From assembly GCA_964597495.1 (NCBI GenBank), contig CAZQYC010000003.1, forward strand, positions 1 to 64,000: a DNA stretch of 64,000 nucleotides. Direction: 5' to 3'. The notes beneath the pieces were generated by a model, which worked only from the letters and a program-made list of their open reading frames with translations, searched no databases and was not told the DNA's origin. Below are positions 9,223 to 17,604 of this stretch, piece by piece (within the stretch, counting starts at the first letter, position 1; each line of letters opens with the position of its first letter). The DNA comes from CAZQYC01 sp964597495. Its GTDB lineage: Bacteria; Pseudomonadota; Gammaproteobacteria; Steroidobacterales; Steroidobacteraceae. The position numbers were made by a program, and so were the translations under genes.

Positions 9223-10292
9223 CGAGACCTTGCAAGTGCGACCATCGTAACGGCGGCCAACAACAGCGTGGGCGACCAGGCAACGAGCAGCGGCGGCAAA
9301 TTGAAAACGCTGGCCCCGCTTTCGATCGTCTTGGCGAACAGAAAGAAGGCCACTCCCACTAAGATGCCGACGACCAGGCGAAGGTTTGCGCTGCCGGAGC
9401 GATTCGATCCCCGCGAGAAAGGCACCGCGAGCATGACGAAGAAAATCACGGCGATCGTGCGCGCGATGCGCGACCAGAGCGCAATTTCGAATTGCGACGC
9501 ATCCTGCTCGTTGGCATGCAAGTGCCGAATCAAATCGAATAGAACGCGGCCCGGCAGCGCCTCCGGTTCCTGTGCGGCGAGCCCGAGAAAATCGACCGAC
9601 AAATTCGTATCGAATGCTTGGGTGGACGCGCGCGTCGTGACCACTCGATCGCCGTCGGGATGAGCGTCGAGCCGCGATTCCGCGTAATCGCGCAGCTGCC
9701 ATTGAGCGCCGGCATCGGCTTTCGCCGCTCGGGCGACGCTGATCAAGTGATGCTGATCGTCGAAACGGTAGATGTAGACGCCGCCGAATTGATTGTCGGT
9801 CGTTTGGCGCTGTACCGAAACGAAGGTATTCCCGTCTTTTGCCCAGGCGCTGGCTTCACCGATCAAGCTCACTTCCTTGGAGCGGGCGAACGTTTTGTGT
9901 TGCAACGCGTACTGTTGCAGCGGCGGTGCAACGTAGTCGCCGATGAGCCAAGCAGCACCCGCGAGTAACAATCCCGTCATGCCGGCCCACAATCCGAGAC
10001 GCATCGAGGACACGCCGGCAGCGCGCATCACCGTCAGTTCGCTCCCACGCGCGAGATTCGACAAACCGAGCAAAGCACCGATCAATGCGCCTAGCGGCAG
10101 CAAGCTGAAAACCGATCCCGGCAAATTTAGGAGCGCCACCAGCGATGCATCGAGCGCGGTATAGGCGCCCTCGCCGATATCCGCTTGCTCGTCGGCGAAC
10201 AAGTAAACGCCGAAGAGCATCATCAGGACGGTCATCGTCAGCAACGTGAAACTCACGATGGTTCTGCCGACATAGCGCGCGAGGAGTGGCAT
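9219..10292 (-). CDS. lptG: LPS export permease LptG
   Basis: A 357-residue YjgP/YjgQ-family permease with membrane helices at both ends and a periplasmic domain between. With LptF and the ATPase LptB (not in this window) it extracts lipopolysaccharide from the inner membrane and passes it to LptC/LptA. It follows lptF by only 4 bases and overlaps the RDD gene by 4, so the three are one transcript. Assignment to LptG rather than LptF rests on gene order (lptF first) and the related LptG start (LLARYVGRTIV). Both are essential in most Gram-negative bacteria. Confidence 0.93.
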   Translation of the reverse strand: MPLLARYVGRTIVSFTLLTMTVLMMLFGVYLFADEQADIGEGAYTALDASLVALLNLPGSVFSLLPLGALIGALLGLSNLARGSELTVMRAAGVSSMRLGLWAGMTGLLLAGAAWLIGDYVAPPLQQYALQHKTFARSKEVSLIGEASAWAKDGNTFVSVQRQTTDNQFGGVYIYRFDDQHHLISVARAAKADAGAQWQLRDYAESRLDAHPDGDRVVTTRASTQAFDTNLSVDFLGLAAQEPEALPGRVLFDLIRHLHANEQDASQFEIALWSRIARTIAVIFFVMLAVPFSRGSNRSGSANLRLVVGILVGVAFFLFAKTIESGASVFNLPPLLVAWSPTLLLAAVTMVALARSR

Positions 10293-10296
10293 GGGG

Positions 10297-11397
10297 CTAG
10301 GCGGCCGGCTTGTCGTCGGTAGTTTTGGAGGAAAGGCCGGCAGATCCGAGCGGATCTTGGAGCAACAGCAGCCATACGGCGACGCCTAAGACCGCCGCGT
10401 GCAACCACCACAAACCGAATGCGGCAGGAATGCGCGACGTCTCGATCCACGCGGTTCCAAATCGCGTCGCCATCATATAAAGGAAGCTCGCAAGCAGCGC
10501 CACGCCAATATTGGCGTACCGTCCCTGGCGGGGACGCAGCCTCGACAAAGGAACCGCCAGCACGGCGAGAACGACGGCCATCAACGGACCTGCCAGCCTC
10601 GCGTGCAATTCCGCATGCTCGCGTGGGTCGTCTCCGAGTAGCAAGGCCAGCGAAGATTTGGCGTCGGTACGCTCTGCACTCCGCTCTAAACCTTGCATGC
10701 GGACCGGCAGATTGAATTCCTTGAACCGCGCAATGCGGAATTCATTGCTGCCGGGCACGCCCTCGTAGCGTTCGCCGTCGTACAGCACGAAAGTCTGTTG
10801 CTCAAGTCCGGCCCCGCGCTGCTCGGCACGCGGAGCCACCGCGATTTCCACTTTGTCGCCCACACGCCGCTGTAGAAACACGTTGTGCAACACGCCGTCG
10901 TCGTCGACGCGCTCGGCGTAATACACGGCATCGCCTGCAATGGGTCGGAAACGCTGCGGTTCCAAACTTGCCAAGCGCGAGTCGCGCAGCGCCTGCGCTT
11001 TAATTTCCTGAATCCGGCCGACCGCATACGGACCGATCCACAATCCTAGCCCTGCAAGCATCACGGCGACGGAAAGCGCAACCGCCAGTACCGGCGCGCA
11101 CAATTTCCGAACGCCGACTCCGCACGCTTGCATCGCGGTGATTTCGCTGTCGTGATACAAGCGCCCGAGTGCGAGAACGGCCCCTAGGAATAATCCAAGC
11201 GGCACCAGATTCGGTAAATACCGCAACGACATGAGCCCGAGAAGAGACAGGATCGCGCCCGGGGGAAACTGATTGCTGGCCGCTTGCGTCAGCACCTTGG
11301 CCAGCTGCGACGACACCAAGATCACGAACAGCACGCCGGTTACCGTGACAAAGTGCGCCACGACTTCGCGAACCAAGTAGCGGTGAAGGATGGGCAT
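10297..11397 (-). CDS. lptF: LPS export permease LptF
   Basis: A 366-residue YjgP/YjgQ-family protein beginning PILHRYLVREVVAHFVTVTG. It has the conserved helix-loop segment RLYHDSEITAMQACGVG (about residues 77-95), a large periplasmic beta-rich domain, and C-terminal membrane helices with SRLRPRQGRYANIG. It pairs with LptG and LptB to drive LPS export. It is the first gene of lptF-lptG-RDD and diverges from pepA, the common arrangement in proteobacteria. The ATG at 11397 aligns with the family start. The 176-base intergenic region upstream carries heptamer repeat copy B. Confidence 0.94.
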   Translation of the reverse strand: MPILHRYLVREVVAHFVTVTGVLFVILVSSQLAKVLTQAASNQFPPGAILSLLGLMSLRYLPNLVPLGLFLGAVLALGRLYHDSEITAMQACGVGVRKLCAPVLAVALSVAVMLAGLGLWIGPYAVGRIQEIKAQALRDSRLASLEPQRFRPIAGDAVYYAERVDDDGVLHNVFLQRRVGDKVEIAVAPRAEQRGAGLEQQTFVLYDGERYEGVPGSNEFRIARFKEFNLPVRMQGLERSAERTDAKSSLALLLGDDPREHAELHARLAGPLMAVVLAVLAVPLSRLRPRQGRYANIGVALLASFLYMMATRFGTAWIETSRIPAAFGLWWLHAAVLGVAVWLLLLQDPLGSAGLSSKTTDDKPAA

Positions 11398-11406
11398 CGG
11401 GAAGAA

Positions 11407-11535
11407 GGCGCTAGGCGCTAGGCCCTAGCATAAGGAGCACGTAGTAGCTCGCTCAATCGCTTTACAAGCCATCTGCACTCTATACCTCTCAATTGAAATT
11501 CGATTCCTAACTAGCGCCTAGAGCCTAGCGCCTAC
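11407..11535. repeat. CTAG heptamer inverted repeat, copy B
   Basis: Left arm has CTAG at 11411, 11418 and 11425. Right arm has CTAG at 11511, 11518 and 11525 and CTAC at 11532. All steps are 7 bases. The arms (GGCGCTA units against TAGCGCC units) are imperfectly complementary across an 80-base loop. Unlike most copies it lies between divergent genes, so it occupies the shared promoter region of lptF and pepA. Confidence 0.75.
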
Positions 11536-11573
11536 TATCTGTAAACTGCGCCGAAGTTTACCAGGAGTTTGCT

Positions 11574-13061
11574 ATGGAACACTTCGTCGTGACCGCTTCT
11601 CCCGCCCGCCAGCGCACCGATTGCGCGGTCGTCGGTGTCTACGAAAAAGGCGCGCTGACCGGTGCCGCCGCCGAATTGGATACGAAGCTCGGCGGGAAAT
11701 TATCCAGATTGGTAAAGAGCGGCGATGTGCGCGGCAAGCTGGGTGAGGCGCTGCTGATCGGGGATTTGAAGAACTCGCCGTGCCAACGTCTCCTCCTCGT
11801 GGGGCTCGGCGCTCGTGATAGGTTGGCGCGCAAGCAGTATCGGAAAGCGCTGACGGTCGTTACTTCCCTATTGCTGAAAACCGGCGCTCGCGAAGCCGTT
11901 AATTACCTGTCGCTCGAAAAAATTCGCGGCGTGGATGCTTATGGGCACGGGCGCATCCTCGCGGAGATCGCAGCGAGCGCGCTTTATCGCATCCCGGATT
12001 TGAAATCAGCTAAAAAGCCACCCGCTCCGGCGCTTAAGCGCTTTGGAATCGCCGCAGCGGATCGCAGCGACAAGTCCGCCGCCGAGCGCGGCATCGCCCA
12101 TGGTCAAGGGCTCGCGAAGGGCATGGCCTTCATGCGCGACCTCGCCAATTTGCCGCCCAATGTCTGCACGCCGACCTATATCGCCAACGCTGCGCGCGGC
12201 TTAGCGCGCGACTATCGCAGCCTACGCGTGAAAATTCTCGGTGAGCCGGAAATCCGCGCGCTCAAGATGGGCGCGTTTTTGTCGGTAACCCGCGGCTCGG
12301 AAGAACCGGCGCGCTTGATCGTTGCCGAATACCGTGGTGGCGGAACAAAGGCACCGATTGCCCTGGTGGGCAAAGGCGTCACTTTCGATACCGGCGGTAT
12401 TTCGTTGAAGCCGCCGGCTGCGATGGACGAAATGAAATTCGACATGAGCGGTGCTGCGAGCGTTTTGGGCACCCTCAAGGCCGCTGCCGAATTAAAGCTG
12501 CCGCTGAATCTCGTAGTCGTGGTCCCTGCCTGCGAAAACATGCCGAGTGGCCGAGCTACCAAACCCGGCGACATCGTGAAGACCATGTCCGGCCAAACGG
12601 TGGAAATCCTCAATACCGATGCTGAAGGCCGTTTGATTCTGTGCGATGCGCTTACTTACGTGCGGCGCTTCAAACCCAGCGTGGTCATCGACGTGGCGAC
12701 GCTGACGGGTGCGTGCGTTGTTGCGCTAGGTAATCACATTTCCGGACTGTTCGGTAACGACGATGCGCTCGCGAGCGAATTGCTCAAGGCCGGCGAACGC
12801 GCGGACGATCGCGCCTGGCACATGCCCGTCGCCGACGAATACACCGACCAGCTAAAAAGCAACTTTGCCGACTTCGCCAACGTCGCGGGCCGCGAGGGCG
12901 GCGCCATTACGGCGGCCTGCTATCTTTCCAAGTTCACCCAAGATTTGAAATGGGCGCACTTGGACGTTGCCGGTACGGCCTATCAATCCGGTGCGCAAAA
13001 AAGCAGCACCGGAAGGCCGGTACCGCTGCTGGTGGAATACCTTCTGAGTCATAGCAACTAG
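11574..13061 (+). CDS. pepA: Leucyl aminopeptidase (M17, PepA)
   Basis: A 495-residue M17 aminopeptidase, the usual length. The C-terminal half has the metal-binding motif VGKGVTFDTGGISLKPPA, with the following MKFDMSGAASVLG, and the family signature NTDAEGRLILCDAL. These hold the Lys, Asp and Glu ligands for two metal ions. It releases N-terminal amino acids from peptides in the cytoplasm. In E. coli PepA also binds DNA. The ATG at 11574 follows a good CAGGAG site. It precedes holC and valS as in many proteobacteria. Its TAG stop lies inside heptamer repeat C. Confidence 0.96.
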   Translation: MEHFVVTASPARQRTDCAVVGVYEKGALTGAAAELDTKLGGKLSRLVKSGDVRGKLGEALLIGDLKNSPCQRLLLVGLGARDRLARKQYRKALTVVTSLLLKTGAREAVNYLSLEKIRGVDAYGHGRILAEIAASALYRIPDLKSAKKPPAPALKRFGIAAADRSDKSAAERGIAHGQGLAKGMAFMRDLANLPPNVCTPTYIANAARGLARDYRSLRVKILGEPEIRALKMGAFLSVTRGSEEPARLIVAEYRGGGTKAPIALVGKGVTFDTGGISLKPPAAMDEMKFDMSGAASVLGTLKAAAELKLPLNLVVVVPACENMPSGRATKPGDIVKTMSGQTVEILNTDAEGRLILCDALTYVRRFKPSVVIDVATLTGACVVALGNHISGLFGNDDALASELLKAGERADDRAWHMPVADEYTDQLKSNFADFANVAGREGGAITAACYLSKFTQDLKWAHLDVAGTAYQSGAQKSSTGRPVPLLVEYLLSHSN

Positions 13062-13138
13062 CGACTAGCACCTAGCCAGAGCAGAATGCGTCTCGGATAT
13101 TTCTGGCTAGAAGCTAGCAGCTAGAGGCTAGTAGCTAA
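13054..13138. repeat. CTAG heptamer inverted repeat, copy C
   Basis: Left arm has CTAG at 13058, 13065 and 13072 and ends in CCAGA. Right arm starts TTCTGG and has CTAG at 13107, 13114, 13121 and 13128, then CTAA at 13135. The 7-base step never slips. A 20-base loop separates the arms. The pepA stop codon is the first TAG of the left arm, and the right arm ends 12 bases before holC. Confidence 0.8.
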
Positions 13139-13149
13139 CAACTTCGTAT

Positions 13150-13578
13150 ATGCCCACCGTCGACTTCTACGTTTTCTCCGAAGGCGCACCCGATGCGCAC
13201 CTTCGTCATGCGTGCCGCATCGCCGAGCAAGCAGTCGATCAGGGGCAGAAGGTATTCATGCGTGCGACCGGCGCCGACGAGGCTAGGCGCATCGACGATT
13301 TGCTGTGGACCTTCGGCGATCGAAGTTTCCTGCCGCACGAAATGGCATCGCCCGCCTCGCCGACGCATGCGCGCATCCGTATTCTCATCGGCAGCGTGCC
13401 CCCGCCGGAATTTCGCGACGTCATCATCAATTTAAGCGTAGATCCAGCCGCCGATACTGAGGGTGCCCTGCGGATTGCCGAATTCGTCCCCGCCGACGCC
13501 GAGCGCAAATCGGCGGCTCGCGAGCGCTTCAAGTACTATCGCAGTTTGGGCATCGAACCGGCGACCCACACTATCTAG
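13150..13578 (+). CDS. holC: DNA polymerase III chi subunit
   Basis: A 142-residue HolC-family protein that starts PTVDFYVFSEG, as usual for chi. It has the mid-protein pattern of a Rossmann-like fold (KVFMRATGADEARRIDDLLWTF, then SFLPHE). Chi binds psi in the clamp-loader complex and contacts SSB at the replication fork. Its place between pepA and valS is conserved in many beta- and gammaproteobacteria. A small uncharacterised gene follows 8 bases later and separates it from valS here. Confidence 0.93.
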   Translation: MPTVDFYVFSEGAPDAHLRHACRIAEQAVDQGQKVFMRATGADEARRIDDLLWTFGDRSFLPHEMASPASPTHARIRILIGSVPPPEFRDVIINLSVDPAADTEGALRIAEFVPADAERKSAARERFKYYRSLGIEPATHTI

Positions 13579-13586
13579 GAGTTTCT

Positions 13587-13979
13587 ATGCCGCGTCTCAT
13601 CGTCGAAGCCGTTTCGGGAGAATCGAAATTTACCGATGTGGTGTTCCATCTCGAACTCTTCGTTTCCGTCTCCGATGCGCTGACAGGTGCGCCGATTTCC
13701 GGTTTGCTCCCGGATCACTTCCGATTGTGTACGCCGAGCGGCAAATTATTCGATGCCACGATTGCAGCGGGCATCGAAGCGACGTGGCCGCGCAGTAACG
13801 GCGAGCACTCCGGCTGTTATGCGCTCGGCATTACGATCACCCGCGAGGGCGGCAAACAGAAAATCGAATGGATCGAGGGTGAGTACTACCCGTTCGGCAT
13901 CCAAGTTCGGTACGCCGACGATCAAAGTCAGATCCATGCCGGTCAAACGGTGGTGCGCGTGCAAAGTCTCGGCAAGTAG
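13587..13979 (+). CDS. Uncharacterised small protein between holC and valS
   Basis: A 130-residue protein I do not recognise. It has no signal peptide or membrane helix. Alternating hydrophobic and polar residues and many short strands separated by Gly/Asp turns suggest a small beta sandwich. It starts 8 bases after holC with a good AGGAG site and keeps normal codon use, so it is almost certainly translated and co-transcribed with holC. It ends 66 bases before valS. Function unknown. Confidence 0.75.
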   Translation: MPRLIVEAVSGESKFTDVVFHLELFVSVSDALTGAPISGLLPDHFRLCTPSGKLFDATIAAGIEATWPRSNGEHSGCYALGITITREGGKQKIEWIEGEYYPFGIQVRYADDQSQIHAGQTVVRVQSLGK

Positions 13980-14045
13980 GCCACTCCATAATTCTAATTT
14001 TTGATTTTCCCCTTTTTTTTACTTTGACTGTGACCACTCCCTTGC

Positions 14046-16820
14046 ATGGATAAGACTTACTCCCCACGCGACATCGAGCAACGCCTCTATCAACGCTGGG
14101 AAACCGCCAATTATTTTGCGCCGCGCGGCTCGGGTCCGGCTTACTGCATCATGATCCCGCCGCCCAACGTCACGGGCACGCTGCACATGGGGCACGCGTT
14201 CCAGCATACGTTGATGGATACGCTGACCCGTTTGCACCGCATGCAAGGCGATACCACGCTTTGGCAACCGGGCACCGATCACGCCGGCATTGCAACGCAA
14301 ATGGTCGTCGAGCGGCAGCTCAATGCCGAAGGCAAGCATCGCAGCGATCTAGGTCGCGAGAAATTCGTCGAGCGCGTTTGGCAGTGGAAAGCCGAATCGG
14401 GCGGCACGATCAACCGCCAAATGCGGAGATTGGGCAATTCGGTCGATTGGTCGCGCGATCGTTTCACGATGGACGAGGGCTTGTCCAAGGCAGTCACCGA
14501 GGTGTTCGTTGCCTTGCATAAGGAAGGCCTCATTTATCGCGGCAAGCGACTGGTGAACTGGGACCCCGTGCTCCACACCGCGCTTTCCGATCTTGAAGTG
14601 CTTTCCGAACCCGAGAAAGGATCGCTGTGGCATTTCAAGTATCCGCTCGAAGACGGCAGCGGCCATCTCGTCGTGGCGACCACTCGCCCGGAAACGATGC
14701 TCGGCGACACAGCCGTTGCCGTGCATCCCGACGACGACCGCTATCGAAGCTACGTCGGCAAGAAAATCCGGCTCCCTTTAACCAATCGCCTCATTCCGAT
14801 CATCGCCGACGACTACGTCGATCGCGAGTTCGGCAGCGGCTGCGTCAAAATCACGCCCGGCCACGACTTCAACGACTACGAAGTCGGAAAGCGGCATGGG
14901 TTGCCGCTGATCAACGTGTTCGATGCGAATGCCGCGCTCAACGACGCGGCGCCCGAAGCGTACCGCGGCATGAACCGATTCGTCGCACGCAAGAAAATGG
15001 TGGCCGATCTCGAAGCGCAGGGTTTCGTCGAGAAGATCGAACCGCATACGCTCAACGTCCCGCGCGGCGATCGAAGCAACGAGGTGCTCGAACCCTGGCT
15101 GACCGATCAGTGGTACGTACGGATCGCGCCGCTGGCCGAGCCCGCGATCAAGGCTGTCGAAGACGGCCGCATACGCTTCGTGCCGGACAACTATTCGAAA
15201 ACCTACTTCCAGTGGATGCACAACATTCAAGACTGGTGCATCAGCCGGCAGCTTTGGTGGGGACATCGAGTGCCTGCTTGGTACGACGATGAAGGCAATG
15301 TCTTCGTCGCTCGTTCCTCGGAAGAAGCCGAGGCGCAAGCGCACGCGAAGCACGGCAAGCAAGTCAAGCTTACGCAAGACAGCGACGTGCTCGATACCTG
15401 GTTCTCTTCGGCGCTCTGGCCATTTTCGACGCTGGGCTGGCCCGAGCAGAACGCCGCGCTTAAAACGTTCTATCCGACCAACGTGCTCGTCACCGGTTTC
15501 GACATCATCTTCTTCTGGGTGGCCCGGATGATCATGATGGGATTGAAATTCACCGGCGACGTGCCGTTCCGGGAGGTGTACATCACCGGCCTCATTCGCG
15601 ACGAGCACGGCGACAAGATGAGCAAGTCGAAAGGCAACATCATCGACCCGCTCGATCTCATCGACGGCATCGATTTGGAGTCGCTCGTCAAGAAGCGCAC
15701 CACGGGACTCATGAAGCCCCAGGATGCGCCCAAGATCGAGAAGAACACGCGCAAGCAATTCCCCGAGGGCATTCCCGCCTTCGGCACCGACGCGCTGCGT
15801 TTTACGATGGCCTCGCTCGCCACGCTAGGTCGCGACATCCGCTTCGATCTCGGACGCATCGACGGGTATCGAAATTTCTGCAATAAATTGTGGAATGCGG
15901 CGCGGTTCGTGCTGATGAACACCGAGAACCACGATTGCGGCGTGGCGGGATCGTGCAGCTATTCGGTCGCCGATCAGTGGATTCGGTCGCGCCTCGGTTC
16001 GGCAGTCGACGAAGTGCAGAGCAAGTTGCAGGAGTACCGATTCGATTTGGCGTCGCAGGCGCTCTATGAGTTCGCTTGGTACGAATACTGCGATTGGTAC
16101 CTCGAGCTCACTAAGCCGATTCTGCAATCGGAGACGGCGACGGTCGAGCAGAAACGCGGGACACGCCAAACGCTGGTGCAGGTTCTCGAAGCGTACTTGC
16201 GGCTCTTGCATCCGCTCATGCCGTTCATCACGGAGGAGATATGGCAGACGGTCGCGCCGCTGGCGGGAAAAAACGGCGAGACCATTATGCTGCAGGCCTA
16301 CCCCAGCGCTCACGAGTTTCCGAAGGACGCAAACGCCGAACGGGAGCTCGCCATCGTAAAGGCCGTTATCTTGGGCCCGCGGCAAATTCGCGGACAGCTC
16401 GATGTGCCGCAGTCGCGGAAAATTCCGATTTTCGTGAAAGTGGCGTCCGAACCGGAGTGGCAAGCTATCGAGCGGAATCGTGCCTTGATTACCGCCGTGG
16501 CGAACGTCGAATCGGTGGAGCGCATTGCCGACGAAAGCAAGCTTCCGCCGACGGCGCTACAAATCGTCGAGGGGCATTCGATCTATGCGCCGCTTAAAAA
16601 TTTGATCGACGATGTCGACGCCGAGCTCGCGCGCATCGAAAAGCGCCGTGCGAAATCCGCCCAAGAGCTCGCCAAGTTCGAGGCGAAACTTGCCAACGCC
16701 AATTTCGTCGCCAACGCGCCGGCCGAAGTGGTCGAGCAAGAACGAAGGCGAATCATCGCGATGCAGAACGAAATCGACCAACTCCGCGAACAAGCGAGGC
16801 GCGTTGCATTGCTGAAATAG
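14046..16820 (+). CDS. valS: Valyl-tRNA synthetase
   Basis: A 924-residue class I synthetase. The HIGH-type motif is GTLHMGH (about residues 42-48), and the KMSKS motif is near residue 520 (DKMSKSKGN). Between them lies the CP1 editing domain that clears mischarged threonine. The C-terminus has the ValS coiled coil rich in Glu, Arg and Ala (about 860-924). It charges tRNA-Val in the cytoplasm. Length and all motifs are complete. It follows the pepA-holC pair. A T-rich run lies just upstream, but I found no T-box or other riboswitch, as expected for a proteobacterium. Confidence 0.97.
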   Translation: MDKTYSPRDIEQRLYQRWETANYFAPRGSGPAYCIMIPPPNVTGTLHMGHAFQHTLMDTLTRLHRMQGDTTLWQPGTDHAGIATQMVVERQLNAEGKHRSDLGREKFVERVWQWKAESGGTINRQMRRLGNSVDWSRDRFTMDEGLSKAVTEVFVALHKEGLIYRGKRLVNWDPVLHTALSDLEVLSEPEKGSLWHFKYPLEDGSGHLVVATTRPETMLGDTAVAVHPDDDRYRSYVGKKIRLPLTNRLIPIIADDYVDREFGSGCVKITPGHDFNDYEVGKRHGLPLINVFDANAALNDAAPEAYRGMNRFVARKKMVADLEAQGFVEKIEPHTLNVPRGDRSNEVLEPWLTDQWYVRIAPLAEPAIKAVEDGRIRFVPDNYSKTYFQWMHNIQDWCISRQLWWGHRVPAWYDDEGNVFVARSSEEAEAQAHAKHGKQVKLTQDSDVLDTWFSSALWPFSTLGWPEQNAALKTFYPTNVLVTGFDIIFFWVARMIMMGLKFTGDVPFREVYITGLIRDEHGDKMSKSKGNIIDPLDLIDGIDLESLVKKRTTGLMKPQDAPKIEKNTRKQFPEGIPAFGTDALRFTMASLATLGRDIRFDLGRIDGYRNFCNKLWNAARFVLMNTENHDCGVAGSCSYSVADQWIRSRLGSAVDEVQSKLQEYRFDLASQALYEFAWYEYCDWYLELTKPILQSETATVEQKRGTRQTLVQVLEAYLRLLHPLMPFITEEIWQTVAPLAGKNGETIMLQAYPSAHEFPKDANAERELAIVKAVILGPRQIRGQLDVPQSRKIPIFVKVASEPEWQAIERNRALITAVANVESVERIADESKLPPTALQIVEGHSIYAPLKNLIDDVDAELARIEKRRAKSAQELAKFEAKLANANFVANAPAEVVEQERRRIIAMQNEIDQLREQARRVALLK

Positions 16821-16845
16821 CGGAGTCGCAGGAGAGAGTGCGGGA

Positions 16846-17418
16846 GTGAACTGGCTGGCTCATCTGGTACTTTCGGAGGCGACGCCTGCATTTCGCGTCG
16901 GCAATGTGCTTGCCGACGTTCTGCCGATCGGTGAGTTACGCATCCTGCCCGATGCGTTTCAAGGCGGAATTGCCCGCCATCGCGCCATCGATTCGTTCAC
17001 CGACAAGCATGCGGTATATCGGCGCAGCGTGGCGCGACTGCACCCGCCTTTTCGCCGTTACGGCGGCGTGGTGATCGATATTTTCTACGATCATATGCTG
17101 ACGACGACCTGGGACCGGTATTGCGACGTTCCGCTTGTGCAATTCGTCGCGGAGTTTCATCGTGATGTCGATGCCTGCCGTTCCGAGATACCGCCCGACA
17201 TCCATCCGCTGTTCGAACGCATGCGCACGGGCGCATGGTTGACTTCGTATGGAGACTTGAATGGCGTTCGAATCACCTTGGATCGCGTGAGCAGGCGTTT
17301 GCGCCGTCCCTTCGATTTGGGTGCGGCGACGGACGAACTTCGTCGCGAATACGCGGCGTTGAGCGAGGACTTCCTGGAGTTCTTTCCGCAAATCCGGGCG
17401 CATTTTCCCCGTCTTTAG
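16846..17418 (+). CDS. acpH: Acyl carrier protein phosphodiesterase (DUF479)
   Basis: A 190-residue AcpH-family protein. Its start NWLAHLVLSEATPAFRVGNVLAD is typical. Later it has the metal-site pattern HRAIDSFTDKH and the VIDIFYDHMLTTTWDRYC segment of the HD-like AcpH fold. The enzyme removes the 4'-phosphopantetheine group from acyl carrier protein. The start is a GTG 25 bases after valS with a GGAG site; no ATG is available in frame at the conserved N-terminus. It may be co-transcribed with valS. Confidence 0.85.
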   Translation: MNWLAHLVLSEATPAFRVGNVLADVLPIGELRILPDAFQGGIARHRAIDSFTDKHAVYRRSVARLHPPFRRYGGVVIDIFYDHMLTTTWDRYCDVPLVQFVAEFHRDVDACRSEIPPDIHPLFERMRTGAWLTSYGDLNGVRITLDRVSRRLRRPFDLGAATDELRREYAALSEDFLEFFPQIRAHFPRL

Positions 17419-17427
17419 AGCGCCCGG

Positions 17428-17470
17428 CCTGCTGAAAAACATTTTTCGACAGGACGTCCTTCTTCAACAG
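17428..17470. repeat. Dispersed CTGTTGAAnnAGGAC-type repeat, copy 1
   Basis: The segment 17448-17470 matches the minus strand of 55581-55603 at 21 of 23 positions. With the upstream CTGCTGAAAAA it forms an inverted repeat around AGGACGTCCT, itself a perfect 10-base palindrome. It sits just after acpH and may end its transcript. Confidence 0.6.
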
Positions 17471-17494
17471 ATGGACAATTCATCCTTTGCCGTA

Positions 17495-17512
17495 CGTCGA
17501 TCGCGATCGACG
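17495..17512. promoter_or_regulatory. Perfect 18-base palindrome upstream of moxR
   Basis: CGTCGATCG is followed directly by its exact complement CGATCGACG. It lies about 90 bases before the MoxR gene and 77 bases after acpH. An uninterrupted palindrome of this size could be an operator for a dimeric regulator or a folded RNA. No regulator can be named. Confidence 0.35.
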
Positions 17513-17519
17513 GCACATC

Positions 17520-17570
17520 ATGGATACCGGCACCAGTACCGGCACTGACACCGGCCGCCACTTCTGCTAA
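17520..17570 (+). CDS. Possible Thr-Gly leader peptide upstream of moxR
   Basis: An ATG opens 16 sense codons before TAA. The peptide alternates Asp/Ser-Thr-Gly (MDTGTSTGTDTGRHFC). The underlying DNA is a 12-base tandem repeat of TACCGGCAC units. No clear ribosome binding site precedes it. It may be a translated leader, or only the chance product of the DNA repeat. Confidence 0.2.
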   Translation: MDTGTSTGTDTGRHFC

Positions 17571-17604
17571 AAGGAACGTCACCGTTTTTTTTTCGCGGAC
17601 GCTT

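Noticed and set aside
13054..13138. CRISPR array suggested by regularly spaced repeats
   Set aside because: Units are 7 bases without spacers, copies are short and scattered, and no cas gene is present.
13980..14045. T-box or other riboswitch before valS
   Set aside because: Only 66 bases with a T run and no conserved riboswitch element; T-boxes are not expected in this group.
14778..15758. A 326-codon open frame on the minus strand inside valS
   Set aside because: It is antisense to a complete, motif-rich synthetase, and its residues are rich in Arg, His and Val as expected of a GC-driven shadow frame.
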